From IMG/VR virus record IMGVR_UViG_3300023184_000381, positions 1 through 30,364 of that record: a stretch of 30,364 nucleotides of DNA; one strand, given 5' to 3'. How positions within the stretch are numbered: position 1 is the stretch's first letter; every line of letters begins with the position of its first letter. The notes beneath the pieces were generated by a model. The model had not been told where the DNA came from. It did no database searches and worked only from the letters and a program-made list of their open reading frames with translations. The stretch is from a virus. Both the position numbers and the translations under genes were made by a program. Below, piece by piece: positions 7,166 through 15,522 of the stretch.

Positions 7166-8332
7166 ATGAGTATTTCGATTACACAAACACCAACATCGGC
7201 ATCATTAGCACAATCTCCAATAGTATTTTCAGTATTAGAAAGTAATACATTGGTAATTGGCTCATCTTCATTTCAATATGTAGCAGATTTATATTATTGG
7301 ACAGGAAGTGTTTTTCAAAGTGGCAGTGTAGATTACACATTAGTAAAATATCCTAATACTTCAAACACAGGTATCTTTGAGATATCACAAATAATGAACT
7401 CTGTTTTAAGAGATTTAGCACAAGCAAATCCTTCTAATGTTTATTACTTTGCGTGTGATTTCTATTTTCAATATTTAAATGGAACTACGTTTGTAACAGG
7501 TTCTCATACTAAATCAAATGTTTATTCTGCATTAGATGGATATGGAATATTTCCAGAAACCATTTCACAACCAATTTATAATAAAACTCCATATTGGCCT
7601 ATAATGACCGATGGACCTGCAACACAATCTGTATTTACAAATAATTACGGAAGTGGCAGTGTATTTGTTGGAGTAACCGGAGCAACTAGACCGTCTTCAA
7701 TAATTTATAGTGGCAGTAATGGTAGTAATGGTATATATTTTGTATCTCAATCATCTAACTCATCAGCCTCAGTAGCACACTTTCCACAATATCCTTCACA
7801 AGTAGGATTTCCTATATCACAAGTAGGATTAACTTATTATACAATTCAAGCTCAAGGAGGTGCATCAGTTTTAAACACACCAATCCGTTTTGAATTAGAT
7901 TGTGTACAAAAATATCCAAACGTAAGAATTAAATGGAAAAATAGATTTGGACAATTTGATTTCTTTAATTTTTATATGGTTAACAGACAATCATTTACTA
8001 CAATGAGAAAAACTTACCAACCACAATTAGGTAGTTGGCAATCAACTGGATTATCATACAATAGTTATGATTCACAAACTCTAAATTATATTGTAGATTC
8101 TAAGCAAGGATTGCAAGTTAATTCATTTTGGATATCTGAATCATACAACGATATATTAAAAGAATTATTAGTAAGTGATGAAATATATTGGGTTACTACG
8201 GAATCAACAGATGAATGTAAACCATTAACAATATCTACATCTAATGTAGTATTTAAAACAGGTGTTGTAGATAAATTAATTCAATACCAATTTGATTTCA
8301 ACTTCGGACAAAACTATAAATTAATATTATAA
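7166..8332 (+). CDS. Tail tip / baseplate structural protein
   Basis: This 388-residue protein is rich in Ser, Thr, Tyr and Asn. Residues about 240-300 contain a pattern common in tail-tip proteins of Bacteroidetes phages (NVRIKWKNRFGQFDFFNFYM, then 'RQSFTTMRKTY'). The C-terminus (VDKLIQYQFDFNFGQNYKLI) is a strand-rich closing segment. The N-terminal third looks like an Ig-like or fibronectin-like sandwich. No signal peptide, membrane segment or enzyme motif is visible. It begins the baseplate unit and precedes a larger hub-like protein by three bases. It probably forms part of the distal tail ring or an associated receptor-binding structure. Confidence 0.6.
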   Translation: MSISITQTPTSASLAQSPIVFSVLESNTLVIGSSSFQYVADLYYWTGSVFQSGSVDYTLVKYPNTSNTGIFEISQIMNSVLRDLAQANPSNVYYFACDFYFQYLNGTTFVTGSHTKSNVYSALDGYGIFPETISQPIYNKTPYWPIMTDGPATQSVFTNNYGSGSVFVGVTGATRPSSIIYSGSNGSNGIYFVSQSSNSSASVAHFPQYPSQVGFPISQVGLTYYTIQAQGGASVLNTPIRFELDCVQKYPNVRIKWKNRFGQFDFFNFYMVNRQSFTTMRKTYQPQLGSWQSTGLSYNSYDSQTLNYIVDSKQGLQVNSFWISESYNDILKELLVSDEIYWVTTESTDECKPLTISTSNVVFKTGVVDKLIQYQFDFNFGQNYKLIL

Positions 8333-8335
8333 GAA

Positions 8336-10372
8336 ATGGGAGTTACTTCACAACAATCCTTTAATTTTAGATTAGTAGCGAATGGAACACAATTAGACAC
8401 TTTTACAGATGAAATTATAAAGGTTTCTAATAACGTTACAGGTCTATTTGATATTGGTTTACTTCCATCAGATTTTACTCGTCAGATTACCCTACCTGGT
8501 AGTAAAACTAATAATGCTTTTTTTGAGCATGTATATGATATTTCCGTACTAAATCCTTTCTTATTTGCAACGAATGTAAAAGTTCCTTGTCATATTGATT
8601 TCGATGGTATTTATATTTCACAAGGATATTTACAATTAAATAAAGTAAATGTATTAGCAAATAAATTTATTGATTCATACGAAGTTAGTATATATGGAAT
8701 CCTTTCATCATTTAGTAGAGAAATTAATAGATTATTTTTAACTGATTTAACTGTACTTAACAAATATAATCATACTTCATCATTGCAAGCAATAACTTCG
8801 AGTTGGAGTGGCAGTTTATTTGATGGTAATATAGTTTATCCTTTAGCAGAATACGGACAAAAACTTAGTTATACTCCAGAAGAAAATTCTTTTGGAATGG
8901 ATTCACCTTATGGTGGTTTATGTGTGCAAGATTTCAAACCTGCAATTAGAATGAAAGCAGTTTGGGATGCAATATTTGAACAAACAGGATATACATACGA
9001 ATCAACATTTTTAAATGAAGATATACACCCTTGGATAAATGATATCTATATGATTTGTAATTACAAATTAAGATATCCAATATATTCAAATGTAGATGCA
9101 GAAACATATGGTTTATTTAAGATGGGACCAATAAGTGGCAGTAATATGACCAACGTAACAATGTCAGCGGGAGTTGATTTAAGATTACCTTGGTATAATA
9201 TTGAAACTAACCCAGGTGGTAATATGGGTGGAGATTTAGTTTGGAATACATCATTTCCTACTCAATTAAGAGGAGTAATAAATTTAGATTTTAATATTAG
9301 TTCATCTACACAAGCTGTACCTACTTTTGCATTTAGAATAAAAGATGCAAATACTGGAACTACAATATCAAACCAAAGATTAGGTATTATAAATAATTAT
9401 ATGGACCAAATACGTTTATATAATTCAGGACCTACTAAACCACAAACACTTCAAGTATCTCAACAATTTAATTCTGATTTATTACCATCGGGCAGTTATA
9501 AATTTTATTTAGAATATGAAAATTCATTTGAATCAGTTGGTGGAGTTAGAGTTGTTTTAGACCCAGGTAATACAGTAAATTCTTATTTAGAAGTAGAAAA
9601 ATGTGCACAAGTTGGTGATGGTTTAATACTGGATATTCCTTCTAATATGCCATATGGGACAGTTGGAATTAAATTAGTAGATTTTTTAAAAGGTATTCAA
9701 AGAAAATTTAATTTAGTAATACAACCATCTAAAACAAAATTAAATCATTTTGAAATTAGTACATTTAATGATTGGTATAAGACAGGAACAATTCGTTCAT
9801 TTGATAGATACATAAACTTAGATGAAAAGATAGAAGTAATTCCATCCAACAATTTAGCAGTAAACCAATTAAATTTTGGTGATACCTTAGACCAGGATTA
9901 TATATCATTACAATTTAGTAAGGGTGCAAATAGAGAATTTGGTAAACAATATTATATTGATACACAAAACTTTTTCTCACAAGGAACATTTGAAGTTAAA
10001 ACAACATTTGCATCTACACCCCTAATTAGATTAGCAGGAACAGGTCAATCGGGTTCGGTTGAAGGTATTAATCCTCCTGTTGTAGCATATCCTGTAAATG
10101 GTGATGGATTAGTTCAATTATCAACGTATAGTGATTATTATGATGTATGTAGTGGATATTATTCACCACAAAGAATTGTATATTCAACAACCGGATTAAT
10201 TGAAGCTAGTGCAATATTATATTTTGACCCGTATGGAACTAGTTTAGTAACTGGTTACATTTATGTAGTAGATAGTGGTAATTATTGTTCTATATGGAAT
10301 TTAAGTATGTATACAGGAGAAGTTCTATCATACGCAGATGAAAGATGTACCGATTGGGGAGGTTGTATTTAA
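8336..10372 (+). CDS. Large baseplate / tail-associated structural protein with C-terminal Cys-containing module
   Basis: This 678-residue protein resembles the first part of the large tail-tip protein of Bacteroidetes siphophages. The N-terminus (residues 10-70) has the 'FTDEIIKVSNNVTGLFDIG' and 'DFTRQITLPGSKTNNAFFEH' pattern. The middle has strand-rich hub-like regions and a helical segment 'LVDFLKGIQRKFNLVIQPSK' (about 450-470). Residues about 585-678 form a separate module with four cysteines and repeated Tyr/Ser strands, ending GGCI. In relatives as I remember them, the part resembling the N-terminus of the next gene (10385) belongs to the same polypeptide. Here a stop and the extra module separate the two. 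It probably builds the tail tip. Confidence 0.65.
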   Translation: MGVTSQQSFNFRLVANGTQLDTFTDEIIKVSNNVTGLFDIGLLPSDFTRQITLPGSKTNNAFFEHVYDISVLNPFLFATNVKVPCHIDFDGIYISQGYLQLNKVNVLANKFIDSYEVSIYGILSSFSREINRLFLTDLTVLNKYNHTSSLQAITSSWSGSLFDGNIVYPLAEYGQKLSYTPEENSFGMDSPYGGLCVQDFKPAIRMKAVWDAIFEQTGYTYESTFLNEDIHPWINDIYMICNYKLRYPIYSNVDAETYGLFKMGPISGSNMTNVTMSAGVDLRLPWYNIETNPGGNMGGDLVWNTSFPTQLRGVINLDFNISSSTQAVPTFAFRIKDANTGTTISNQRLGIINNYMDQIRLYNSGPTKPQTLQVSQQFNSDLLPSGSYKFYLEYENSFESVGGVRVVLDPGNTVNSYLEVEKCAQVGDGLILDIPSNMPYGTVGIKLVDFLKGIQRKFNLVIQPSKTKLNHFEISTFNDWYKTGTIRSFDRYINLDEKIEVIPSNNLAVNQLNFGDTLDQDYISLQFSKGANREFGKQYYIDTQNFFSQGTFEVKTTFASTPLIRLAGTGQSGSVEGINPPVVAYPVNGDGLVQLSTYSDYYDVCSGYYSPQRIVYSTTGLIEASAILYFDPYGTSLVTGYIYVVDSGNYCSIWNLSMYTGEVLSYADERCTDWGGCI

Positions 10373-10384
10373 AAATAAATTATT

Positions 10385-11608
10385 ATGAGTCAAGTTATCC
10401 CATTATATCTTCCAACTTACATTAGCTCGATAGATTATCAGCCAGCAAGAGTATTACCTAGATTATTATTTTATAATGGTCAAGTTGATTGCCAAAGTTG
10501 GTATGTAGAAGGATTTCTAAATTCTACTACATCATCAGTATATGGATATGAACAAAACACTTTTCCATATTTTGATAACTACAATGTAGTAAGTGGGTCT
10601 TTTCCAACAACAGATTCACTATCGTTACTTTTTAATAACGAAACATCACCTTACGGAGCAATACCAACCGCTAATTTATATACTGATTATTGGGAAACTT
10701 ATATTCAATTATTATATAATCCATATACAAGATTATTGAATTGTTCAGCAATTATTCCATTAGCAGATTATTTTCAAATGAACTTAAATGATATAGTTGA
10801 ATTTAGAGGAAACTATTATCACTTAAGAGCAATCAATGATTATAATTTACAAAATGGTGAATGTAGTTTACAATTATTAGGACCAATTATTCCAGATTCA
10901 CTTAGTGGTATATTATTCCCTTGTAATTTTGATTTTAGTGTTACTGGATTAACTACGACTACTACAACTACAACCGCAGCACCAACTACAACAACTACAA
11001 CAACGGCAGCACCAACTACAACAACAACCGCAGGACCTACTACGACGACAACTATTGGTCCTAGTACAACTACAACAACAGTAGGGCCTATTGGTGGATA
11101 TTATTATTATGCGGTTAGTGATAGCTGTTGTGGTAGTGAATTAGATAGAGCAATTGCAGGAGTTGTAGCAATTACATCATCATTAGGAATATTCTCTCAA
11201 TATAGAGTAGTTGCTGGAAATACATGGACAGGCAGTACTGGTAGACATTGTGCGGTAATTGAATATGTAACATCATCTACTACTCCATTATTGTTTACTA
11301 TTGAACAAACACAAGCTAATAGTAATACTTATGGTATTGGCCAATGTGGTAGTTGTAATAGAGATTATGTTCCTTCAATAATAGATAATAATTGTCAATA
11401 TTTGGTTGTATCAACTATTTATGGTGAGGGTATATCAACCGCAAGTTGGAATGATTGTACAACAGGAACTGCTATAACACAAAGTAGTAATGGTGATACT
11501 TTAATAACTATGTGTTCAAGAACATCACCTATTTTAAGTTGGCCAAATGGGGTAGAAAAAAGTAAAACAAGATTATCTGTGAGTTGTTCATATTGTGGAA
11601 CGTTTTAA
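10385..11608 (+). CDS. Baseplate protein with Thr-rich linker and Cys-containing display domain
   Basis: This 407-residue protein is in three parts. Residues 1-185 continue the baseplate pattern: 'ARVLPRLLFYNGQVD', then 'YWETYIQLLYNPYTRLLNCSA', then a strand-rich end 'GECSLQLLGPI'. Residues about 190-236 are an almost pure Thr linker with AAP, AGP and IGP breaks. Residues 237-407 are a display-like domain with C321-x2-C324-x12-C337-x20-C358 and 'QCGSCNRD'. That region lines up with 'QCGYCQRD' in the tail terminator fusion at 5112-6752. The AAAAATAAATT leader before the ATG is typical of Bacteroidetes genes. Likely role: tail-tip ring carrying an adhesin or decoration domain. Confidence 0.65.
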   Translation: MSQVIPLYLPTYISSIDYQPARVLPRLLFYNGQVDCQSWYVEGFLNSTTSSVYGYEQNTFPYFDNYNVVSGSFPTTDSLSLLFNNETSPYGAIPTANLYTDYWETYIQLLYNPYTRLLNCSAIIPLADYFQMNLNDIVEFRGNYYHLRAINDYNLQNGECSLQLLGPIIPDSLSGILFPCNFDFSVTGLTTTTTTTTAAPTTTTTTTAAPTTTTTAGPTTTTTIGPSTTTTTVGPIGGYYYYAVSDSCCGSELDRAIAGVVAITSSLGIFSQYRVVAGNTWTGSTGRHCAVIEYVTSSTTPLLFTIEQTQANSNTYGIGQCGSCNRDYVPSIIDNNCQYLVVSTIYGEGISTASWNDCTTGTAITQSSNGDTLITMCSRTSPILSWPNGVEKSKTRLSVSCSYCGTF

Positions 11609-11617
11609 AAATAAATT

Positions 11618-12955
11618 ATGAGTGTAGCTAAAATAATAACATTGACAAACAAAGGAAACGCAGCAGGACCTTACTATGAAGTAAGTTGTTCTAACGATTG
11701 TGTAACTTATGGTTCATGTGTAACAACAGGAAGTGTATATTTACCTACTATTGGTAGTACCGCTACTATTAATATTTATGATACTACAACTTGTATTAAA
11801 TTAGTAAATTATAATACTGAATGTAATAATTCACAAGTACAAACTTTTGCAGCAAGTGGTTCTACAACTTCTACTACAAGTACAAGTACAACTACAACTT
11901 CTACAACTACAACAATATCTCCACTTACAACAAATGGATTAGTATCTTGGTTAAGTTGTAATTCATTAACAGGTTCAATTTGGTATGATAAATCAGTAAA
12001 TGGTAATAATGCATTAGTTAGCGGAAGTGCATTAACACAATCAGGCAGTTTAGGAATTGCATTTAATGGTACAAACAATTATTTAACTTATACTCAGCCA
12101 ATAACAAATCAACCTAGTGCTATTTACACATATCAATTTTATGGTACATTACCATTGACTGGAGCAAATGAATGGATGTTTGTGAATGGTAATGGTAGTA
12201 ATAGAAATGGTTTAATTTGGTCACCAACAACTAGTCAATTTATATGGATAAGCACGGGTCCAGCATATGCAATTACAGTTTCAGTTGCATCTGCTGAAAA
12301 AGCAGTATGGACAATTTTATTAGATTGGAACTTTGGTGGTTTTGAGATTTGGAAAAATAATTCATTTGTTGGATATATAACTGCTGGAGTTTATAAATTT
12401 GATAACTTTGGTGGTTTTGAATTTGGATATTTACAAGGAACAGATGCAACAGGAACATACTTTGCTGGCGCTGCACAAGATTTAATAGTATATAATAGAA
12501 GATTAACAAATGGTGAAATTACAACTAATTATAATTATTTAACTGCACAAAGTTGTAATTATGCACCTACAACAACTACAACAGCAGCACCTACAACAAC
12601 TACAACAACAGCTTCAACTGCAACATTAAATTGGTCATATTCAATAACAGGTGGGCCAACTTCTAATTATATGTACCTTTATATTAATGGTAGTATTGTA
12701 GAAACTAGAAGTTCTACATCATCTGGAAATTATTCGGTAAATTTAGGTGATGTTATTTATGTTGATTTAGGTGCAAGCGGATGTGGTGGAGGAAGTCCTA
12801 AAGCAAATGCATATACGAGTGGAATTATTTCTGATGCAAGTTGTGCAAATGGTACAACAACATTAAGTTCATACAGCTACACAGTAGTATCTGGCGATTT
12901 AGGAAATGTTTTACATTTAGATTGTTTTGCATCTTGTGATTATGGATGTTTGTAA
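11618..12955 (+). CDS. LamG-like adhesin / receptor-binding protein with Thr-rich linkers
   Basis: This 445-residue protein has a Cys-rich N-terminal domain (residues 1-80, with C23, C27 and C33 among others). A Thr/Ser linker follows (about 82-103). Residues about 105-310 form a concanavalin-like (LamG-type) domain: 'LVSWLSCNSLTGSIWYDKS' at its start and 'AAQDLIVYNRRLTNGEITTN' at its end are the usual LamG landmarks. A second Thr linker (316-332) leads to a C-terminal strand-rich, Cys-containing domain ending CFASCDYGCL. LamG domains in phage tails bind glycans, so a role in host surface recognition is likely. It ends the baseplate unit. Confidence 0.65.
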   Translation: MSVAKIITLTNKGNAAGPYYEVSCSNDCVTYGSCVTTGSVYLPTIGSTATINIYDTTTCIKLVNYNTECNNSQVQTFAASGSTTSTTSTSTTTTSTTTTISPLTTNGLVSWLSCNSLTGSIWYDKSVNGNNALVSGSALTQSGSLGIAFNGTNNYLTYTQPITNQPSAIYTYQFYGTLPLTGANEWMFVNGNGSNRNGLIWSPTTSQFIWISTGPAYAITVSVASAEKAVWTILLDWNFGGFEIWKNNSFVGYITAGVYKFDNFGGFEFGYLQGTDATGTYFAGAAQDLIVYNRRLTNGEITTNYNYLTAQSCNYAPTTTTTAAPTTTTTTASTATLNWSYSITGGPTSNYMYLYINGSIVETRSSTSSGNYSVNLGDVIYVDLGASGCGGGSPKANAYTSGIISDASCANGTTTLSSYSYTVVSGDLGNVLHLDCFASCDYGCL

Positions 12956-12963
12956 AATAAAAA

Positions 12964-13010
12964 ATTAATTTGAATTTGTTATTTATTTAATGGCAAATCA
13001 AATTTAATTA
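12964..13010 (+). promoter_or_regulatory. Inverted repeat around late promoter-like variant
   Basis: TTAATTTGA (from about 12965) and TCAAATTTAATT (12999-13010) form a near-perfect inverted repeat with one extra T. An inner AATTTG / CAAAT pairing is also possible. The loop contains the motif variant at 12976. There is no T run, so a terminator is unlikely. It may be a regulatory site for the glycosyltransferase cassette. Confidence 0.35.
12976..12986 (+). promoter_or_regulatory. Late promoter-like motif TTGTTATTTAT (site 4, one mismatch)
   Basis: It has one mismatch to TTGTTATTAAT and lies 27 bases before the ATG at 13014, ahead of the glycosyltransferase/methyltransferase cassette. Confidence 0.45.
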
Positions 13011-13013
13011 GTT

Positions 13014-13985
13014 ATGAATCTTCGTTTTGTAAGTGCACAACCTGCAACTGAATACTATGTTTGGCAAGTAGAAGTAATGCTAAACAATTTTACTAAAGTA
13101 GGAATTAATTTAAACAATGTAGATATTGTTTGTTGGAAACAAAATGGTGTAATACCAGATAGTTGGTCTAAATTAGCAAATAATTATCCTGCTCGTTTTT
13201 TCTTTTATGATGATGAAAGAAAAACTAAACATTACATATCATCAATCCGTCCTAATATCTTAAAACAACATTGGAAACAATATCCTGAATTAAAAGATGA
13301 AGCAATCTTTTATCATGATTGTGATATTGCTTTTACTAAACCTATCGATTGGAATCAGTTTCTAAATGATGATAAATGGTATGGTAGTGATACAAGATGG
13401 TATATAGGACATGATTATATTATCGGTAAGGGAGAAGATGTTCTTAGTGAAATGTGTAAGATAGTTGACATAGATAAAGATTTAGTTAAACAAAATGAAC
13501 TAAACTCTATTGGTGCACAATACATAATGAAAGGAATAGATTATCAGTTTTGGGATAATGTAGAAAAAGATTCAGAAAATTTATTTAGAGAAATTAATTT
13601 ATTAAGTAATAAAAAGAAATTGATAGAACCTTCTTATCACGAGTTACAAATATGGTGTGCAGATATGTGGGCAGTATTATGGAACGGATGGAAATTAGGT
13701 AAAGAAACAATTTGTCATCCTGCATTAGAATTTAGTTGGGGAACATCAACCGAAGATGATTGGAATAGATTAAATATATTTCATAACGCCGGTGTAACAG
13801 GTGAAGGACAAGGATTATTTTATAAAGCAATTTATATGAATAGATATCCTTACAATGATAATATTATTGTTAATGAAGGAACAGCAAGTTGGCATTATTG
13901 GCAATTAATTAAAGAAGTAGCACAAAAATCAGTATTAATAGAAGAAATAATAATTCCTGTAAGGGGAATATACATTGGAGATTAA
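13014..13985 (+). CDS. Putative glycosyltransferase (GT-A-like)
   Basis: This 323-residue cytosolic protein has no signal peptide or membrane segment. The stretch AIFYHDCDIAFTKPIDW holds a DxD-type motif (D102-C103-D104) after a hydrophobic strand. That is the metal/nucleotide-sugar site of GT-A glycosyltransferases. Downstream, 'SDTRWYIGHDY' and 'IGAQYIMKGIDYQFWDNVE' match the acceptor half of such enzymes. The last third is rich in Trp. It is joined to a methyltransferase-like gene with no intergenic base and a second glycosyltransferase-like gene. The set could glycosylate virion proteins or host surface glycans. Substrate and sugar are unknown. Confidence 0.6.
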   Translation: MNLRFVSAQPATEYYVWQVEVMLNNFTKVGINLNNVDIVCWKQNGVIPDSWSKLANNYPARFFFYDDERKTKHYISSIRPNILKQHWKQYPELKDEAIFYHDCDIAFTKPIDWNQFLNDDKWYGSDTRWYIGHDYIIGKGEDVLSEMCKIVDIDKDLVKQNELNSIGAQYIMKGIDYQFWDNVEKDSENLFREINLLSNKKKLIEPSYHELQIWCADMWAVLWNGWKLGKETICHPALEFSWGTSTEDDWNRLNIFHNAGVTGEGQGLFYKAIYMNRYPYNDNIIVNEGTASWHYWQLIKEVAQKSVLIEEIIIPVRGIYIGD

Positions 13986-14468
13986 ATGAAAAGAATAATA
14001 TCAGAAGAACCGGATTTACATTGGGGATTTTTAGATTTCAAAGATAAAATAGTTTTAGATTTAGGATGTGGTAAATTTTATTCTAAATTATCAACTGCAG
14101 AATGGTTTGTACAAAACGGAGCATTAAAAGTAATTGGTATAGATTTAGGAACTGAAATAGTTGATGATAATAAGTTTATATATCATACATTAAACATAGA
14201 TTCTACCCAAAAGATTAAAGGTCTTATTGAAACATATAAACCACATATTATTAAAGCAGATATTGAAGGTGCAGAAAAGTATTTTGATGATTTAAAATTA
14301 GATGAATTGGGTAGAGTTAATGAAATAGCAGTAGAATATCATTCACATAATTTAAAATTAGGATTTGAATTAAAATTGTTAGAGTGGGGATTTAATATCA
14401 TTGATATATACGGATTATTTGATGAAGATATACATAGAGTTGGAGTTATACACGCAAAAAGAATTTAA
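13986..14468 (+). CDS. FkbM-like SAM-dependent methyltransferase
   Basis: This 160-residue protein has a glycine-rich SAM-binding motif, VLDLGCG (D25 to G29), followed by an acidic strand end 'VIGIDLG'. The FkbM-family signature 'IKADIEGAE' falls at residues 90-97. FkbM-type enzymes add a methyl group to oxygen, often on sugars. It is shorter than free-standing family members (about 200-250 residues) but keeps the core fold elements. Its start is directly after the stop of the glycosyltransferase-like gene and it abuts the next one, so the three are expressed together. It probably methylates the sugar added by its neighbours. Confidence 0.65.
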   Translation: MKRIISEEPDLHWGFLDFKDKIVLDLGCGKFYSKLSTAEWFVQNGALKVIGIDLGTEIVDDNKFIYHTLNIDSTQKIKGLIETYKPHIIKADIEGAEKYFDDLKLDELGRVNEIAVEYHSHNLKLGFELKLLEWGFNIIDIYGLFDEDIHRVGVIHAKRI

Positions 14469-15332
14469 ATGAAAATATTATCAGCAACATATGGTGGACA
14501 ACCAATCACAGAGTTAATTAGCTCTAAAATTTCGGGTGATAAATTACTTTTGAAGGTATCCAATGATATCATAGGTGACCCTCAACCAGGCACCTTAAAA
14601 TACTTACAAATACAATACGAACATAATGGAGAAATTTTAAACGGAAGTTATAAAGAAAATACAATTTGTTCTTTACCAAAATCTAATACAAATAAATTAG
14701 GAATCTTTTATTCTAATAATAATAATTCAACAATTTATCCTACTATTGAAAAATCGTTAGAAACTATAAAAATAGCCTCTGAAAATAAGGCTGATATACT
14801 AACATGTGTATGGAATCACATACCAAATAACCCTTTTAGTGAAATAATTAGTTGGTATCAATCTCAATCTCATTTAAATCAATTATTACAAATAATGCAA
14901 TGTTTATATACAGCAAGAGAAATGGGAAATTATGAGTATGTATCATTTTTAGAGCATGATGTTCTATATGCAGAAGGCTATTTTGATTATCCTGAATTTG
15001 AAAGTGGAAATATATACACAAATATGAATTTTATTGGTGTAAATAAAGAAGGTTGGCAACCATTAGGTCAAAGAGATGAGCCATTTCACCAAATGACAAT
15101 GAAATTTGATGATGCAATTAAACATTGTGAAAGAATAATTGGAAATGCATTAATAAGAAATAGTGGTATGATTGAACCACAAGATATGAATAGAAAACAA
15201 TGGGAATCATCTAATCCATCAGTTCACGTAAATCACGGACATCACTTTACTTCACACTATTCAATTTATAAAAAAGCAGATTCAAAAGAGAATCCTTATT
15301 GGGGTAATTTCTCAGAATATATATTACATTAA
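14469..15332 (+). CDS. Putative glycosyltransferase with N-terminal DUF3395-like domain
   Basis: This is a 287-residue protein. Residues 1-70 (ILSATYGGQPITELI, then GDPQPGTLKYLQIQY) resemble a small beta domain I recall as DUF3395, with the 'GDPxPGxxKxLxxxY' pattern. Residues about 80-287 look like a glycosyltransferase core: 'LGIFYSNNNN', then 'YVSFLEHDVLYAEGYFDYPEF' with H163-D164-V165 in the DxD position, then a His-rich end 'VHVNHGHHFTSHYSIYKKA'. No membrane segment is visible. The gene is fused operon-style to the methyltransferase. Sugar donor and acceptor cannot be read from sequence. The domain name is from memory. Confidence 0.55.
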   Translation: MKILSATYGGQPITELISSKISGDKLLLKVSNDIIGDPQPGTLKYLQIQYEHNGEILNGSYKENTICSLPKSNTNKLGIFYSNNNNSTIYPTIEKSLETIKIASENKADILTCVWNHIPNNPFSEIISWYQSQSHLNQLLQIMQCLYTAREMGNYEYVSFLEHDVLYAEGYFDYPEFESGNIYTNMNFIGVNKEGWQPLGQRDEPFHQMTMKFDDAIKHCERIIGNALIRNSGMIEPQDMNRKQWESSNPSVHVNHGHHFTSHYSIYKKADSKENPYWGNFSEYILH

Positions 15333-15358
15333 ATCCTCCATAAAATAATCACTTAGGT

Positions 15359-15369
15359 TTGTTATTAAT
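15359..15369 (+). promoter_or_regulatory. Late promoter-like motif TTGTTATTAAT (site 5)
   Basis: This exact copy is only 3 bases before the ATG at 15373 and 153 bases before the tape measure start. If it is a promoter core, the transcript would be leaderless for 15373, or it serves mainly the tape measure gene. Confidence 0.6.
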
Positions 15370-15372
15370 GTT

Positions 15373-15522
15373 ATGATACAAGGAATTTTAGATTTATTAC
15401 AATTAGATAACTTTTATGGTGTATCAAATAATATTGATATAGCTAAAGGATTATATAGTATACCAAAATCTATTTCAGATGGTACTACACAAATTAAAAG
15501 AGCTTGGAAATCTAAGAAGTAA
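15373..15522 (+). CDS. Small hypothetical protein upstream of tape measure
   Basis: This 49-residue basic protein starts MIQGILDLLQLDNFYGVSNN and ends with a Lys-rich tail. The stop overlaps the tape measure ATG by one base (TAATG), an arrangement repeated at other gene pairs here, so it is probably translated and coupled. A short tail component or chaperone accessory is possible. No family is recognised. The start lies only 3 bases after a promoter-like motif, which makes initiation at this ATG uncertain. Confidence 0.5.
   Translation: MIQGILDLLQLDNFYGVSNNIDIAKGLYSIPKSISDGTTQIKRAWKSKK

Noticed and set aside
5625-12615. Diversity-generating retroelement as source of adhesin variation
   Set aside because: No reverse transcriptase gene or template/variable repeat pair with adenine-specific differences was seen; the repeats are Thr-codon tracts.
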